Shown here piece by piece: positions 33,782 to 43,391 of a stretch of DNA of 64,000 bases. Position numbers and translations under genes: made by a program. The notes under the pieces are model-generated. The model had not been told where the DNA came from. It searched no databases and saw only the letters and a list, made by a program, of their open reading frames with translations. Source of the DNA: Paenibacillus sp. 32O-W (GTDB taxonomy: Bacteria > Bacillota > Bacilli > Paenibacillales > NBRC-103111); NCBI RefSeq assembly GCF_007679495.1, contig NZ_VEGP01000018.1:1-64000 (forward strand), read 5' to 3'. The number at the start of each line of letters is the position of its first letter. The stretch's first letter is position 1.

Positions 33782-34441
33782 ACTGCCTGGCCTCCCATCT
33801 ATTGTAAAAAGTCATAATGCAAAGCGGTTTCTTGCCGTCCATGCTCCAATTGTCACGTGCTGTTCCAATGATCCGTCCGCTTCATTTCCGTCGGCCCCAA
33901 CCAGGGGTAAGGAATGAACAACTTCCGCATCCTCCTTCTCCCTACCTAAAAACCGCCCTGCCGCAAACAGTCGCCCCCCCTGTAACGTGAGAGGCTGCAT
34001 TTTTCCATGCAGCCTCATCCCGAGTTCGAGAGGATTCCCGCATCAGCAAGCTCAAAATCCTCCATGTTCCTTCCGAAACGTCACCCGCATCAAAGTCACA
34101 GCAGCGAATCCAGAAATTCGGCAAAACTGTCTGAAATCAGGCGACGCTCGCCTGCGTCATGGTCAAGCACCCTCTTGCTTCCTGACTATGCATTTTTAGA
34201 TGCCTATTATTCTATCAAATCCTTTTTCGTTCTTCCAAAGAAATATCTTGCAATCCCGCGGGCAAACCTTACAATTACCCTCCCCTTCCAGCACAGCAGC
34301 GGCGCCTCTTGCGGCGCGCGCTGCTCTGGTTATGGGCCGGATGGCCGTACGAGCGATCGACGACCGCCGTCATGCAGTGTAATATCCCGCATTGGGTGCT
34401 GCGCATCCTTACCTCCAAGCTCTTTTGCAAATCTTTCCTGC
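33782..34441. other. 660-bp region with decayed coding sequence
   Basis: No complete gene is seen. One minus-strand stretch (34096-34184) looks like a SUKH remnant; another (about 33812-34018) is open and protein-like (contains GREKEDAEVVHSLPLVGADG) but has no recognised family. The stretch 34290-34420 is locally GC-rich. The region follows the giant secreted-protein gene on the same strand. Confidence 0.5.
34096..34184 (-). pseudogene. Possible SMI1/KNR4 (SUKH) C-terminal remnant
   Basis: The frame reads SGSKRVLDHDAGERRLISDS then FAEFLDSLL-stop, which matches the end of SUKH proteins (WDHE...ADSFEEFLxxL). An in-frame stop bounds it upstream and the rest of the domain is absent. SUKH proteins are commonly toxin immunity proteins, so this may be the relic of a polymorphic toxin locus. 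The call rests on a short motif. Confidence 0.4.
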
Positions 34442-37400
34442 TCACTGAATGCGGTGAACCCCGATATAGTCATAAATCGATCCAATAATTCGGATGGGAA
34501 CCTCCTCCTCCTTCACCACTCCATTGTCATATATAATCTTAAATCGGATGTGATGAAACCCCTTGGGAAGCCCTCCCTCCAAGGAACCGAGCCGCTCGTC
34601 ATACAGCTCGCCATGGAAGAGCACGCCGCTTTCATCGGGTTCCAGACGGGCCGTAATGGAGATGGGGCTGCCGTCTCTGCCGTTGGCCTGCAAGGAAGCA
34701 GACGCTTCACGAACCGGAGCCGGCGAGCTTTCCGTCTGCACGACGAACACTTCCCCCGAGTAAAAATCTTTAGGCGGAACGGTCGTATTATGCTCCTTCT
34801 CCTCATGCCTGACCAGCCATTCAGGAGTATGATGAACCTCGGAGCGGATCGTCAGCTCCTGAACCTGGATCGTCTTGGTAATGGAATCCGAGGCCAGACC
34901 GTCGGATACGGTCAGCTTCACAACCACCCGCCCGGGCTGCAGCCAACGCTGGTTAAAGCGGGGGGTATCGAAGGTGCTTCGCTTCCCGTCAGGCCCTTCC
35001 ACCTGCCATAGATAGGTCAGTGTATCGCCATCGGGATCGGTTGCCAAGGAAAACACTTCGGCCGGATCTCCTTCCCACACCGGTTTGGGCGACCAATCGA
35101 AATCCGCAACCGGCGGGCGGTTAATCATCATCCAGGCGACGGGAGACCAAGGCGACCAGATATGTCCATCATGAACACGAACATGCACCTGAAGCTTTTG
35201 CCTTGGCGGCAAATCCCTATCTACTGTCCATGAAGCTGATGTATTGGACGTATTTTGGCTCTTCTCGCCTGTATCCAGAATTACTTTCCCGGCTTCGTCC
35301 ATAATCTGTAGCTGGTACGCTTTAAACACGGTTCCCGGATCCGGATCTGTCTGCTTCCATTGTAGTGTCGGCCGCAGCGTATCCATCATCGTCGGTTTTT
35401 CCTTCGTTCCGTTCGGCACCGTCATCTCTGCAGCAGGAGGACGATTCGTGATCATCCAGCCGACGTTGGACCATGGAGAATAGTCTTGGCCATCCGTGAC
35501 TCTCACCTGCACCTCATACTTCTGCCCCTGCTCCAGAGGAACATCGAGCGTCCACTGATTAGAAGTAGCTGTCGTACTCTGAACTAATCCGGTCCTTTTG
35601 AGGAAAATTCGTCCCCATTCATCTTTAATTTGAACGTCAAACAGTTCAAAGACCGTGCCGGGATCCGGATCGCTTTGGTTCCATTTAATCGTTGGTGTCA
35701 ACGTAGACACATAGGTCGGGTTTGCCTTGCTTCCGTTCGGATAGGTCAAGGTCACGCTGGGAGGACGGTTGGCCGCGACAGGCTGCTTTACAACGATATC
35801 CTGCTCGTACCAGTCGCTCCATGCCCGGTATTCATCCGCTACGGCCAACCCAAGGGTATAGACTCCTTCTTCCGTTGGCCTTTGCAGCTTTCCTTGGATA
35901 GTTTGGCCGCTAGGTGTGACGTAATAGTATTTCTTCTGGTAAATCCCGTTATTGCCTGCATAAGCCGCCTGACAGTTTCCGAAGCTGTAGCAGCGGTCCG
36001 GATCATAGCTGCGCTCATTCCAAACCACCAGGTTGTTATTGTTGATGCTGGCCGTGAAATTCGCTATCGGCCTCCGATGGACAATAAGCGTTTTGATATC
36101 AAAATCCGAGTACTTCCGGTATTGGCCGAACACGTTGCTCGGATAACGATAATTGGGATGCGGATCGTCCATTTCCCGATACGAAATCCGGTACATTCCC
36201 ACCTTATCGAAAACCGGAACCGGCGTCTTCCTCACGGAATTATGAAACGCGGACAATCCACTCTTGCCATCCCCGATATTCAAGAACATTGTTGTATTAA
36301 TATGTTCTGTCTTCCATTCCGTTTTGTCCGGAATTTTCGGGTCATTTTCAAAATCGCTGTAGGTCGTATCATAAGTCACTTGCGTATCGACAATGGCATA
36401 ACCATTGACTTCGCTTTCGGATCCGGCAGGCATCATCCGGGAGGAAATCCCCTTAAAAGCAACCGTATCATGGACGGAATATGGTCCGAATGTGCCTCGG
36501 GTGAATGTGCTATCCGTGACTTCAATGACCGGAACCCCGTTTTCATACACCTTCAGACTGCTGCCGCGCATATCGACTTTGTAGCCGGTCCAAGTATTGT
36601 CCGGAATGAAATGAGTGACTTCCCGCAGCACCTGTTTCCTTCCATTGACGATTTTGATTAACTTTATCTTAGAGCTGGTCACTTCCACACGGTACATATT
36701 TTTATGGTCCTGTATCCGGAAGCTCATGCCGGTAGGTAGATAACCTTTTTCTTGATACGCGACCTTCTGGCTCCAAGCAATCGTGCCATTCGTCATCGGC
36801 GCCATTTGCGTGTGGATTAGCTGCCCATTGGTATGCCATTCGTTATGATCCGGCGGCTGCTCTCCTTCGTAGTTGTAAGTAAAGATTTTACTGTCATCAG
36901 CAAAGTAGATTTCTCCACCGATCAATTGAGCATACCCGTCTTCGTACCTTCCAGACCTAAATGGCAGCTCCCCTAAGGACCTTTTGGACTTGTTGTCGGC
37001 AAGCTCAAACGTATATCCCATCAGCTCGTCATCATAAGGGTCTCGGATTTCTTTCCGGAGAATACCGATACCGTTTACGGAGTTTCGATACAACCCAGGT
37101 GTATAAGGGATTCTTCGATCCCCTTTCAGCACATTTCCGGAAACTGCGTCGTAATACCAGTACTCCTTATTCCAAGAAGGGCCTACAGCTAGGTTTATAT
37201 AACGACTGTCAGACTCGAACTCAATTTTTACCCAGTCATGATAATCCCCCATAAAAGTGTGAACAATTTCAGGTTTTCCGGTATTCCCATCCCAGCGAAC
37301 CAAATAATCCGCATACTTGTTCGTAGACTGTAAATACTCCTCTATAATCTGATACTTGTTCCCTTTAAAATCCATACGGGACAGATCAGATGCTTTCAAA

Positions 37401-40400
37401 TACTTCGGTCCGTAGTCAGGGTGATTGTCATAACCTTCCATCTCTCGGCTCTTCGCAGGGATCCCCGTGTAACTTTCCACTTTGTAAGGAGTTGTTAAAT
37501 TGTCGTAACGGTAAGAATAAACTTTTCGATTGGTAAGGTCGATTTCTTTAATATCCGTATTGAATTTGACGAGCCGGGTATTTTTCCTGGGGTCAGACCC
37601 ATCGGAGAAAGTTAAAGCCCGTCCGCTCACCGTATACTTCCAATCGTACCATCTGATGTCTTGCGTGGATGCATCTAAAGGTGTCGTATAGCCTCGTGCC
37701 AAATCGGAAATCTTATGAAGTTGATAAAAACGCCAATATAAATTTTCTCCGGTGGAAAGGTTCAGAAGCTGTTCGTAGTAAAACATCAGCTCTCCCAAAT
37801 CTTCCCTGACATATAAGGCTACTCCCTCATTTTCGAAAAGCAATTCCGGTTTACTGCCGTTAGTGTCTACCAGATAGTATCGATAAGTTCTACCCGAACT
37901 TATATTACGGCCGATATACTTACCTCCACCCAAGGGATATTCCAAGCTAAAAGTATTTCCTGCCGGTTTTCGGAGGTCTTTGGACCCGGTTACTTTATTC
38001 GGTGAAACAGGCAGCGTTTCATAAGGATAATCAGGATAACGATCATAAATCGTATTTGGCGTGTTCCGTATCATAGGGACTGTAACCAAGGTTCCGTCAG
38101 GAGCTGCCGACCAATATTTCAGAAGGTTATTTTGGTCTAAAGAAGTATTCACCCATTTATTCGTCATAAAATCGCTTGCCGGATAAACGGTGGATTCAAT
38201 TGGCTCCGGTTCCGTCGAAATGCCAACCGGCGTAAAACTGACCTCGGGTGCCTGGTTCACGATTTCAAAGGAAAAGTACCCGGTCGCATGTTTACCCCAA
38301 TCTTCCTCGGCATACACCTTCAGACAATATTTCCCTACTTTATCTGCGGTGTAATTCACTACCCCACCGCCAGAGCCTATTTTCCGGAAGTCCGCTTCGT
38401 TACACTTGCCGTCATTGTTGGAATCATAGGCCACATACAGATCATTGACAACGATAGCGTCGCCATCCGGACTATATGTTTCGTTCTTAATCGGCAGCGG
38501 TGTATTCCGGAGTCCGATAGAGTTATAGGCCAGCTTGGGAACCGGCGGCAAATCTTCCTTCACCACAAGCTTATGAATGGCTTTATTTTCGGGTAAAGAA
38601 CGCAATCCGGTATTGTCTTCCACTTCCAAGGTGATCGTTTCAATTCCCGGCTTCGGGTACACATCCCGTCTATTTTCCCAAAAGTGCTTGGATATGGTTC
38701 GCCCGGGAACATACGTAAAACTGTTCTCCCCATGGATCGGTGGCTTCACGGGACGTCCCTCCACCACGGAATCAGGTGCAGTTATGATGGGGATCGGGTT
38801 AGGCTCGACCACCGTAATCATCGCCTTACTGGTTGAAGAGGCTCCTTGGGGATCCGTTGCGGTCGCCATGATTTCATGCGTTCCCAGCTCTGTAGCTTTT
38901 AGATTGTTGAACTCCGTATTTCCGGGCCAGAGCCGGTAATAATCCGGCAATCCGCGAATCCATGAACTCTTACTATCTTCGAAGTGGAAATAGTATTCGA
39001 TTGGGTCCCCGTCCGGATCATAAGGCTCGGGTGGATGGGTTGTCGGATTTTGGATAACCCGCAGGTTCACATAGGAATCCTTGACGACAATGGTGGCTGA
39101 AGGAATAAAACCATAATAATCCCCTTGCTGAAACCAACCGATACTGAACACAGGCGGCCGGTTATCCGGATTCGTTTCAATCTCCAACGGCTTCGGCCCG
39201 ATCCAGTCGGAATTTCCGCAGGTCGTTTGTATCTGCATGTACACTTGAACCGTACCTACCTGAAGATTGTAAGGATAATTTTGCTTGAAGTCCTGGGTTT
39301 TCGAGAATACTTTAGGGGTGTCTCCTACACTCCATCCATTCTGGTAGTACCGGAATCGATGGCTGACATATTCACAGCCGGTTCCCTTCACCACAATATT
39401 TTTCGGTTTGAGTGTAAAGGAATCTCGGAACTGAATTTTGCCCGGAATAATATCGAAATCGCCGGTAATCTCTTTTTCTTCAATCGGATTGTCGTCACAA
39501 TGCCGGCTGGCCGCATACAGTTTCTTGATCTCATTATTAGACTTCGTTTCTTCGACGATGCGGTTATCCGGATCGAGCTTGATGACAAATTCAGTGGACC
39601 GTTCATTCGTAAACTTGTACGTGAACTGCTCCTTAATCGTCTGATTGGATCCCATCTTCGAATAATTAAAAGTCTTATGGAGCTGGCCGGCGACCCACAC
39701 TTCGACCGTAAATGGCGTATCGATGGCTTTTCCGCGATTGCTAAACGAGAATTCAAACGGCGTATCTACGTTCAAACCGATACAGTCCACCAAGGTTTTG
39801 AAGTCAAGGCTGCCTAAGTCGGGTTTGGCCAGATCATAAATGATTTCAATTTTCCCTTTGTAGAAATAGGAAGTCCCTTCCCACTCCGTATTTACGGCCA
39901 TAAGGTAATTTCTCAGTTCCTGTTTTCCATCACGATAGTCTACAAGATAGTCATATCCTTCTTGTAACGTACTATCAAGCATCAAACGAATCTTTACCGC
40001 CCCATAACCCGGAATATGCGATTTCCCCCAGTAAAAGGGCTCTGCTGTTGGGTGTTTTTCTGACGGTCTTGCCTTCTTAATTTCAATGGAACTAGGCTCT
40101 ATTTTTTCTTTTGTTATCATGAACGATTTTTTGTTATCTTTTTGAGAGTAAAATTCATCTGGAGGATCGGATTCCACTGAAAACGTAACCGCTGCGCCGA
40201 CCATGTTATAGTTGGGTGCATAATCAGGGAGTCCATCATCCGTATAGTTGTACTGATATCTTAAGTTCGTTGGATATTTGTCGATCGGTTTCCCGTTGTC
40301 CTGCCAAACTCCAGTCGGAGGTATGATTCCGGGGTATTGAGAAACGCCGTTTTTAATGGTACTTTGATCCGGCTGGAATAAAATTGCCCGTTCGATTCCA

Positions 40401-40795
40401 TGCCCCCACTGGATGCCATTCGGGTCCCGATAAATTTTATGGCCGGGGTTATTATCCCGATCCCCATAGAAGGTTTTTGCTACTCCTTTGGCATTAAAAG
40501 TAAGAACATCACCATTCCGGTTGACCTGAGAAGTGATTTCTACCTCTTTTCCGGTTCCGTCATCCATCCATACCTTAAAGCCTTTAATCGGAAGATCGCT
40601 CTTCAAATTCAGTTTCATCTCTCGCTCTTTAAACGGGAGATAGTATGCTTCTTCTGTGCCGACGATACTCCCTCGTTCAAAATCGATAAACATCGTTTCG
40701 GCATAGGTCGTTGAGGGACGATACAGGAAGGTCGTGACAAGAACAGTGATGAGCAGTAAGACGGAAAGTCCAACAACCGTTCTTTTCTTGTTCAA
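34442..40795 (-). CDS. Giant secreted multi-domain (CARDB/LamG-like/Fn3-like/PKD) protein
   Basis: A 2117-residue exported protein. Signal peptide at residues 1-32. A CARDB-like domain lies near 354-430 (SNRGKAIDTPFTVEVWVAGQ, NRIVEETKSNNE). Several PKD/cadherin-like modules with DPDGDPIEYYF and DPQGASSTSKAMITV motifs follow, then a LamG/DUF1080-like beta-sandwich at about 1354-1475, and two tandem modules of about 107 residues starting NRPPSVTLTYPNGS and NRPPAAEMTVPNGT (about 1677 and 1784). A PKD domain (about 1892-1975) and a unique C-terminus end the protein. No LPXTG or SLH anchor is seen. It is translated 15 bases after an SLH lipoprotein, probably as a surface adhesin, polymer-binding or scaffold protein; no catalytic site is evident. 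Confidence 0.82.
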   Translation of the reverse strand: MNKKRTVVGLSVLLLITVLVTTFLYRPSTTYAETMFIDFERGSIVGTEEAYYLPFKEREMKLNLKSDLPIKGFKVWMDDGTGKEVEITSQVNRNGDVLTFNAKGVAKTFYGDRDNNPGHKIYRDPNGIQWGHGIERAILFQPDQSTIKNGVSQYPGIIPPTGVWQDNGKPIDKYPTNLRYQYNYTDDGLPDYAPNYNMVGAAVTFSVESDPPDEFYSQKDNKKSFMITKEKIEPSSIEIKKARPSEKHPTAEPFYWGKSHIPGYGAVKIRLMLDSTLQEGYDYLVDYRDGKQELRNYLMAVNTEWEGTSYFYKGKIEIIYDLAKPDLGSLDFKTLVDCIGLNVDTPFEFSFSNRGKAIDTPFTVEVWVAGQLHKTFNYSKMGSNQTIKEQFTYKFTNERSTEFVIKLDPDNRIVEETKSNNEIKKLYAASRHCDDNPIEEKEITGDFDIIPGKIQFRDSFTLKPKNIVVKGTGCEYVSHRFRYYQNGWSVGDTPKVFSKTQDFKQNYPYNLQVGTVQVYMQIQTTCGNSDWIGPKPLEIETNPDNRPPVFSIGWFQQGDYYGFIPSATIVVKDSYVNLRVIQNPTTHPPEPYDPDGDPIEYYFHFEDSKSSWIRGLPDYYRLWPGNTEFNNLKATELGTHEIMATATDPQGASSTSKAMITVVEPNPIPIITAPDSVVEGRPVKPPIHGENSFTYVPGRTISKHFWENRRDVYPKPGIETITLEVEDNTGLRSLPENKAIHKLVVKEDLPPVPKLAYNSIGLRNTPLPIKNETYSPDGDAIVVNDLYVAYDSNNDGKCNEADFRKIGSGGGVVNYTADKVGKYCLKVYAEEDWGKHATGYFSFEIVNQAPEVSFTPVGISTEPEPIESTVYPASDFMTNKWVNTSLDQNNLLKYWSAAPDGTLVTVPMIRNTPNTIYDRYPDYPYETLPVSPNKVTGSKDLRKPAGNTFSLEYPLGGGKYIGRNISSGRTYRYYLVDTNGSKPELLFENEGVALYVREDLGELMFYYEQLLNLSTGENLYWRFYQLHKISDLARGYTTPLDASTQDIRWYDWKYTVSGRALTFSDGSDPRKNTRLVKFNTDIKEIDLTNRKVYSYRYDNLTTPYKVESYTGIPAKSREMEGYDNHPDYGPKYLKASDLSRMDFKGNKYQIIEEYLQSTNKYADYLVRWDGNTGKPEIVHTFMGDYHDWVKIEFESDSRYINLAVGPSWNKEYWYYDAVSGNVLKGDRRIPYTPGLYRNSVNGIGILRKEIRDPYDDELMGYTFELADNKSKRSLGELPFRSGRYEDGYAQLIGGEIYFADDSKIFTYNYEGEQPPDHNEWHTNGQLIHTQMAPMTNGTIAWSQKVAYQEKGYLPTGMSFRIQDHKNMYRVEVTSSKIKLIKIVNGRKQVLREVTHFIPDNTWTGYKVDMRGSSLKVYENGVPVIEVTDSTFTRGTFGPYSVHDTVAFKGISSRMMPAGSESEVNGYAIVDTQVTYDTTYSDFENDPKIPDKTEWKTEHINTTMFLNIGDGKSGLSAFHNSVRKTPVPVFDKVGMYRISYREMDDPHPNYRYPSNVFGQYRKYSDFDIKTLIVHRRPIANFTASINNNNLVVWNERSYDPDRCYSFGNCQAAYAGNNGIYQKKYYYVTPSGQTIQGKLQRPTEEGVYTLGLAVADEYRAWSDWYEQDIVVKQPVAANRPPSVTLTYPNGSKANPTYVSTLTPTIKWNQSDPDPGTVFELFDVQIKDEWGRIFLKRTGLVQSTTATSNQWTLDVPLEQGQKYEVQVRVTDGQDYSPWSNVGWMITNRPPAAEMTVPNGTKEKPTMMDTLRPTLQWKQTDPDPGTVFKAYQLQIMDEAGKVILDTGEKSQNTSNTSASWTVDRDLPPRQKLQVHVRVHDGHIWSPWSPVAWMMINRPPVADFDWSPKPVWEGDPAEVFSLATDPDGDTLTYLWQVEGPDGKRSTFDTPRFNQRWLQPGRVVVKLTVSDGLASDSITKTIQVQELTIRSEVHHTPEWLVRHEEKEHNTTVPPKDFYSGEVFVVQTESSPAPVREASASLQANGRDGSPISITARLEPDESGVLFHGELYDERLGSLEGGLPKGFHHIRFKIIYDNGVVKEEEVPIRIIGSIYDYIGVHRIQ

Positions 40796-40810
40796 GAGAA
40801 TTTGGTCCCC

Positions 40811-41974
40811 CTACTCTATTTTACTCGTTAATACAAATCCGCTCGTTCCCTTAGTGTAAAGACGCATGTGTAAATAATTATGACTCGATATGATGCCTTC
40901 CGATAATTCTTTATCTCTACTGAAACTGAGTGTTCCGTCCGTCGTGCCTGTCTGATCAAGGCTTACAGTTAATAAATTATCTTCCGAACGCACCACATGA
41001 AAATCATCCAAATCTATTAGAAACAATAATCCTTCGTTTCTATTTTCTCTAGCGACTTCATTAATAATGTCAAAATGAAATGTGAATACATAGTCGTCTG
41101 CAATCAGTTCACGATTAAGTTTACTTAAACCTTTATATTTCTCATAGAGAGGGCTGGTCGGATCGGTCATATCGGTGACAATAATTTCTTTTATCTTCAT
41201 ACGCAGACCGTTTCCAATCGGGATTTCATAAGGCAAGGGGACTGTAGCGGTTTGCAGCAGCGTCCTTGTATTGGCTCCATACAAGGCAATTTCGGCCGCA
41301 CTTGCCGCATGTTTATCCACTTCGTTCGTCCCTCCTGCCAGGGCGTTTAGCACCCGTTGGATAATGGTGACGGCCTGAGCCCTTGTTGTGACGCCATCCA
41401 AGGCTAACTCTCCCGGGGCGACTCCGGTAATGAGTCCAGCCTTCGTGCTTTCGAAAATTAATTCAGCGTCCTTGACCTCACTATTCCCCCTATAGCTGTT
41501 CTCAACCGCCCGAATGGCCAACTTGGCCATCTCCAGCCGGGAAATGGGCTGGCCCAAATCTTCGGTGATATCTCCTTCGGTAACGATTCCAGACGTTTGA
41601 GCCGAAAGCATATAGGGAGCATACCATGGATTTCCGGAGTCGCTTTGATCAACTTTCTCCTTCATGGAGCTGATCAGCATTTTCACAAACTCCGCCCGCG
41701 TAACCTCCTTTTCCGGCCTAAACGTCCCATCCTCATAGCCGTCCACATAACCGGCTTCTATCGCTTGCTGAATCGACTGCTCCCCCCAGTGGCCTTTGAT
41801 ATCCGACAAAGATACTTGAACGGACGTCTTAGCCTTTACAGTGTCTGTCCTCTCTTCCTTCGGCTCCTCTTTGCCTGCGGCAAGCAAGGACGAGTGATTC
41901 GTGCACCCCGTCATCATTAATGCTGCGGCTACGCCAACGGTAATGAATTTGTTTTTGAATGGAATTGTTTTCAT
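40811..41974 (-). CDS. SLH-domain lipoprotein
   Basis: A 387-residue lipoprotein with signal and lipobox MMTGC (Cys24). Residues about 50-230 hold S-layer homology repeats: the first is clear (SDIKGHWGEQSIQQAIEAGY then VDGYEDGTFRPEKEVTRAEF), the next two are degenerate (WYAPYMLSAQTSGIV..., GVTTRAQAVTIIQRVLNAL). The C-terminal 150 residues form an all-beta domain of unknown function. SLH domains bind pyruvylated wall polymer; with the lipid anchor it would bridge membrane and wall. It precedes the giant secreted protein by 15 bases and may help assemble or anchor it. Confidence 0.88.
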   Translation of the reverse strand: MKTIPFKNKFITVGVAAALMMTGCTNHSSLLAAGKEEPKEERTDTVKAKTSVQVSLSDIKGHWGEQSIQQAIEAGYVDGYEDGTFRPEKEVTRAEFVKMLISSMKEKVDQSDSGNPWYAPYMLSAQTSGIVTEGDITEDLGQPISRLEMAKLAIRAVENSYRGNSEVKDAELIFESTKAGLITGVAPGELALDGVTTRAQAVTIIQRVLNALAGGTNEVDKHAASAAEIALYGANTRTLLQTATVPLPYEIPIGNGLRMKIKEIIVTDMTDPTSPLYEKYKGLSKLNRELIADDYVFTFHFDIINEVARENRNEGLLFLIDLDDFHVVRSEDNLLTVSLDQTGTTDGTLSFSRDKELSEGIISSHNYLHMRLYTKGTSGFVLTSKIE

Positions 41975-42015
41975 GGTTTAAACCTCCAAATATTATTGTT
42001 GAATGCTATAATACG

Positions 42016-42071
42016 GCCTAAAATAGGCTTCCAATAGAACCGCATAAAGGGCAGCCTGAGGCCTATTAGGC
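42016..42071. promoter_or_regulatory. Pair of GCCTA...TAGGC palindromes in the SLH operon leader
   Basis: GCCTAAAATAGGC (42016-42028) and GCCTATTAGGC (42061-42071) share GCCTA/TAGGC arms, located 40-100 bases before the SLH lipoprotein start. They may be operator sites or small RNA hairpins. A further AACTAGTTAA palindrome lies near 42130. Confidence 0.4.
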
Positions 42072-42181
42072 TTTTATACCTATACTTGTTTCTGCAAATA
42101 ACTAGTTCATTCCTCCTAATTTTACAAAATTAACTAGTTAACCCGTCGAAGGAAATCCTCTATCAAAGAATTAGGCGGCCA

Positions 42182-42231
42182 AAAAAAACAACAAACCGCC
42201 CCTATGCTCGCATTCGAGAATAAGGGCGGTT
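42182..42231 (-). terminator. Terminator of the 161-aa lipoprotein gene
   Basis: On the minus strand AACCGCCC and GGGCGGTT pair around a 19-base loop and are followed by GTTGTTTTTTTT (complement of 42182-42193). The signal is strong. Confidence 0.8.
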
Positions 42232-42310
42232 CTTCCGCACGATCTATTGGGTTTGTCTCTACTATAAGCGATATTCCAATCTATGGCAAGACCTACTTTG
42301 ACTTCACGTA

Positions 42311-42376
42311 TCAAGTATTCCTTGCCAGATATACGCCCAATCCCCGGCTGGTTCCAGTAATTAATATGCTTTCCAT
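42311..42376 (-). pseudogene. SDR oxidoreductase N-terminal remnant
   Basis: ATG 42376 starts MESILITGTSRGLGVYLARN-T followed by a stop. ILITGTSRGLG is the classical TGxxxGxG cofactor-binding start of short-chain dehydrogenases, cut after 21 codons. The following sequence is out of frame and lacks the rest of the enzyme, so this is a decayed gene. Confidence 0.6.
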
Positions 42377-42473
42377 TGCATCCCCATAATGTCGGCTCTA
42401 ATTTTTAATTATAGTCCGCCATTAACCAATTATAATCGTTGCTTCTGCTATAATCAGTCTTTCTGACTAGTAC

Positions 42474-42959
42474 CTATTCAACGGTGAACTCATAGAACTC
42501 GCTGGTTAGTGTTTGTTCATAAATTTCCTGGTTATGCTCGATCCGGAACTCTACATTTGTCCTGACTTTGTACCGCCCGGGTTTATCTATGACGAATGTA
42601 TAATATTCTTCGCTTCTTTGTTCTTCTCCGTTGTTTTGCAGAACCTCATTCGGTTTTAGTTGCGTCAGATAGCCTATAGCGTTTTGAATAAGCAAGCCAG
42701 TGTTCCGGGTAACACGATTTCCCTCCATATCCACAATCTCATAGGTAAACATTCCGGCTCCGTGAGAGATCTCCCAAGAATGTTTCGAGTTGTTTTTCAG
42801 GTAACCGGTTATTATAAATGGCTCATTCGCTCGGATACCCTGTAGTTCCTCAATCCCCACCTCAAACATACTTGCATCGGGTTTAACGCTATTGGAACAG
42901 CCTATCAGTATGCTCATGAACATGAACGCAACTACTACTGCATTCGCAACCGCCTTCAT
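42474..42959 (-). CDS. Lipoprotein with Ig-like (BsuPI-type) domain
   Basis: A 161-residue lipoprotein with signal and lipobox LIGC (Cys21), then a single beta-sandwich-like domain: ANEPFIITGYLKNNSKHSWE, AGMFTYEIVDMEGNRV, EEYYTFVIDKPGRYKVRTNV. This strand order and content resembles the intracellular proteinase inhibitor BsuPI fold, but the match is only by pattern. It would sit on the outer face of the membrane. A 48-aa membrane protein gene ends about 40 bases upstream on the same strand. Confidence 0.75.
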   Translation of the reverse strand: MKAVANAVVVAFMFMSILIGCSNSVKPDASMFEVGIEELQGIRANEPFIITGYLKNNSKHSWEISHGAGMFTYEIVDMEGNRVTRNTGLLIQNAIGYLTQLKPNEVLQNNGEEQRSEEYYTFVIDKPGRYKVRTNVEFRIEHNQEIYEQTLTSEFYEFTVE

Positions 42960-42999
42960 AGCTTATCCTCCTGCTTTGCAATGATTTCCGAACAGTAAT

Positions 43000-43146
43000 T
43001 CATTGCTCCTTGTTCTTCATGAAAAAACCGATCCCTACTAAAATGAATCCAAACACCCCTATGAAAAGCTCGCTTCCATAGAATTTAATTCCAGGCTCAC
43101 CTTGTATGTATATACAAACTAGCATTAATTCTAATCCAAGTAACAT
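43000..43146 (-). CDS. 48-aa membrane protein
   Basis: ATG 43144-43146, stop TGA 43000-43002. The peptide has a hydrophobic N-terminus (MLLGLELMLVCIYIQ), a short polar loop (GEPGIKFYGSE) and a second span (LFIGVFGFILVGIGFFM) ending in a basic KNKEQ tail, a plausible hairpin membrane protein. Only a weak ribosome-binding site precedes it. It lies upstream of the lipoprotein gene on the same strand. No family is recognised. Confidence 0.55.
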   Translation of the reverse strand: MLLGLELMLVCIYIQGEPGIKFYGSELFIGVFGFILVGIGFFMKNKEQ

Positions 43147-43391
43147 GAATTAAATCGATCTTGTGTTCATCGTTATCAATCTAAGGTGAACGATTTCACC
43201 CTCAACATTGTTGCCCAAGGATACGAATAACCTCTGGAGGAAAAGCGTTTGATCTGAGACGCCATTCAAACCGATTAACCCGAAGCAAGCAGTTCGCAGT
43301 TCAAGACAACTACGAATAGGCCTGCCCCGGGCCAACGTCTACTATATATTTACAATTTTAACACAGATTCCGGCCGTTTACCGTTCCAAAT

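Noticed and set aside
33812-34018. 68-codon minus-strand frame as a gene
   Set aside because: No start context or recognised family; kept only as part of a decayed region.
34007-36661. Long plus-strand open frames opposite the giant secreted protein
   Set aside because: They are antisense shadows of the 2117-residue gene, which has a signal peptide, domains and a ribosome-binding site.
42204-42389. 61-codon plus-strand frame
   Set aside because: It overlaps the terminator and is antisense to the SDR remnant; no ribosome-binding site.
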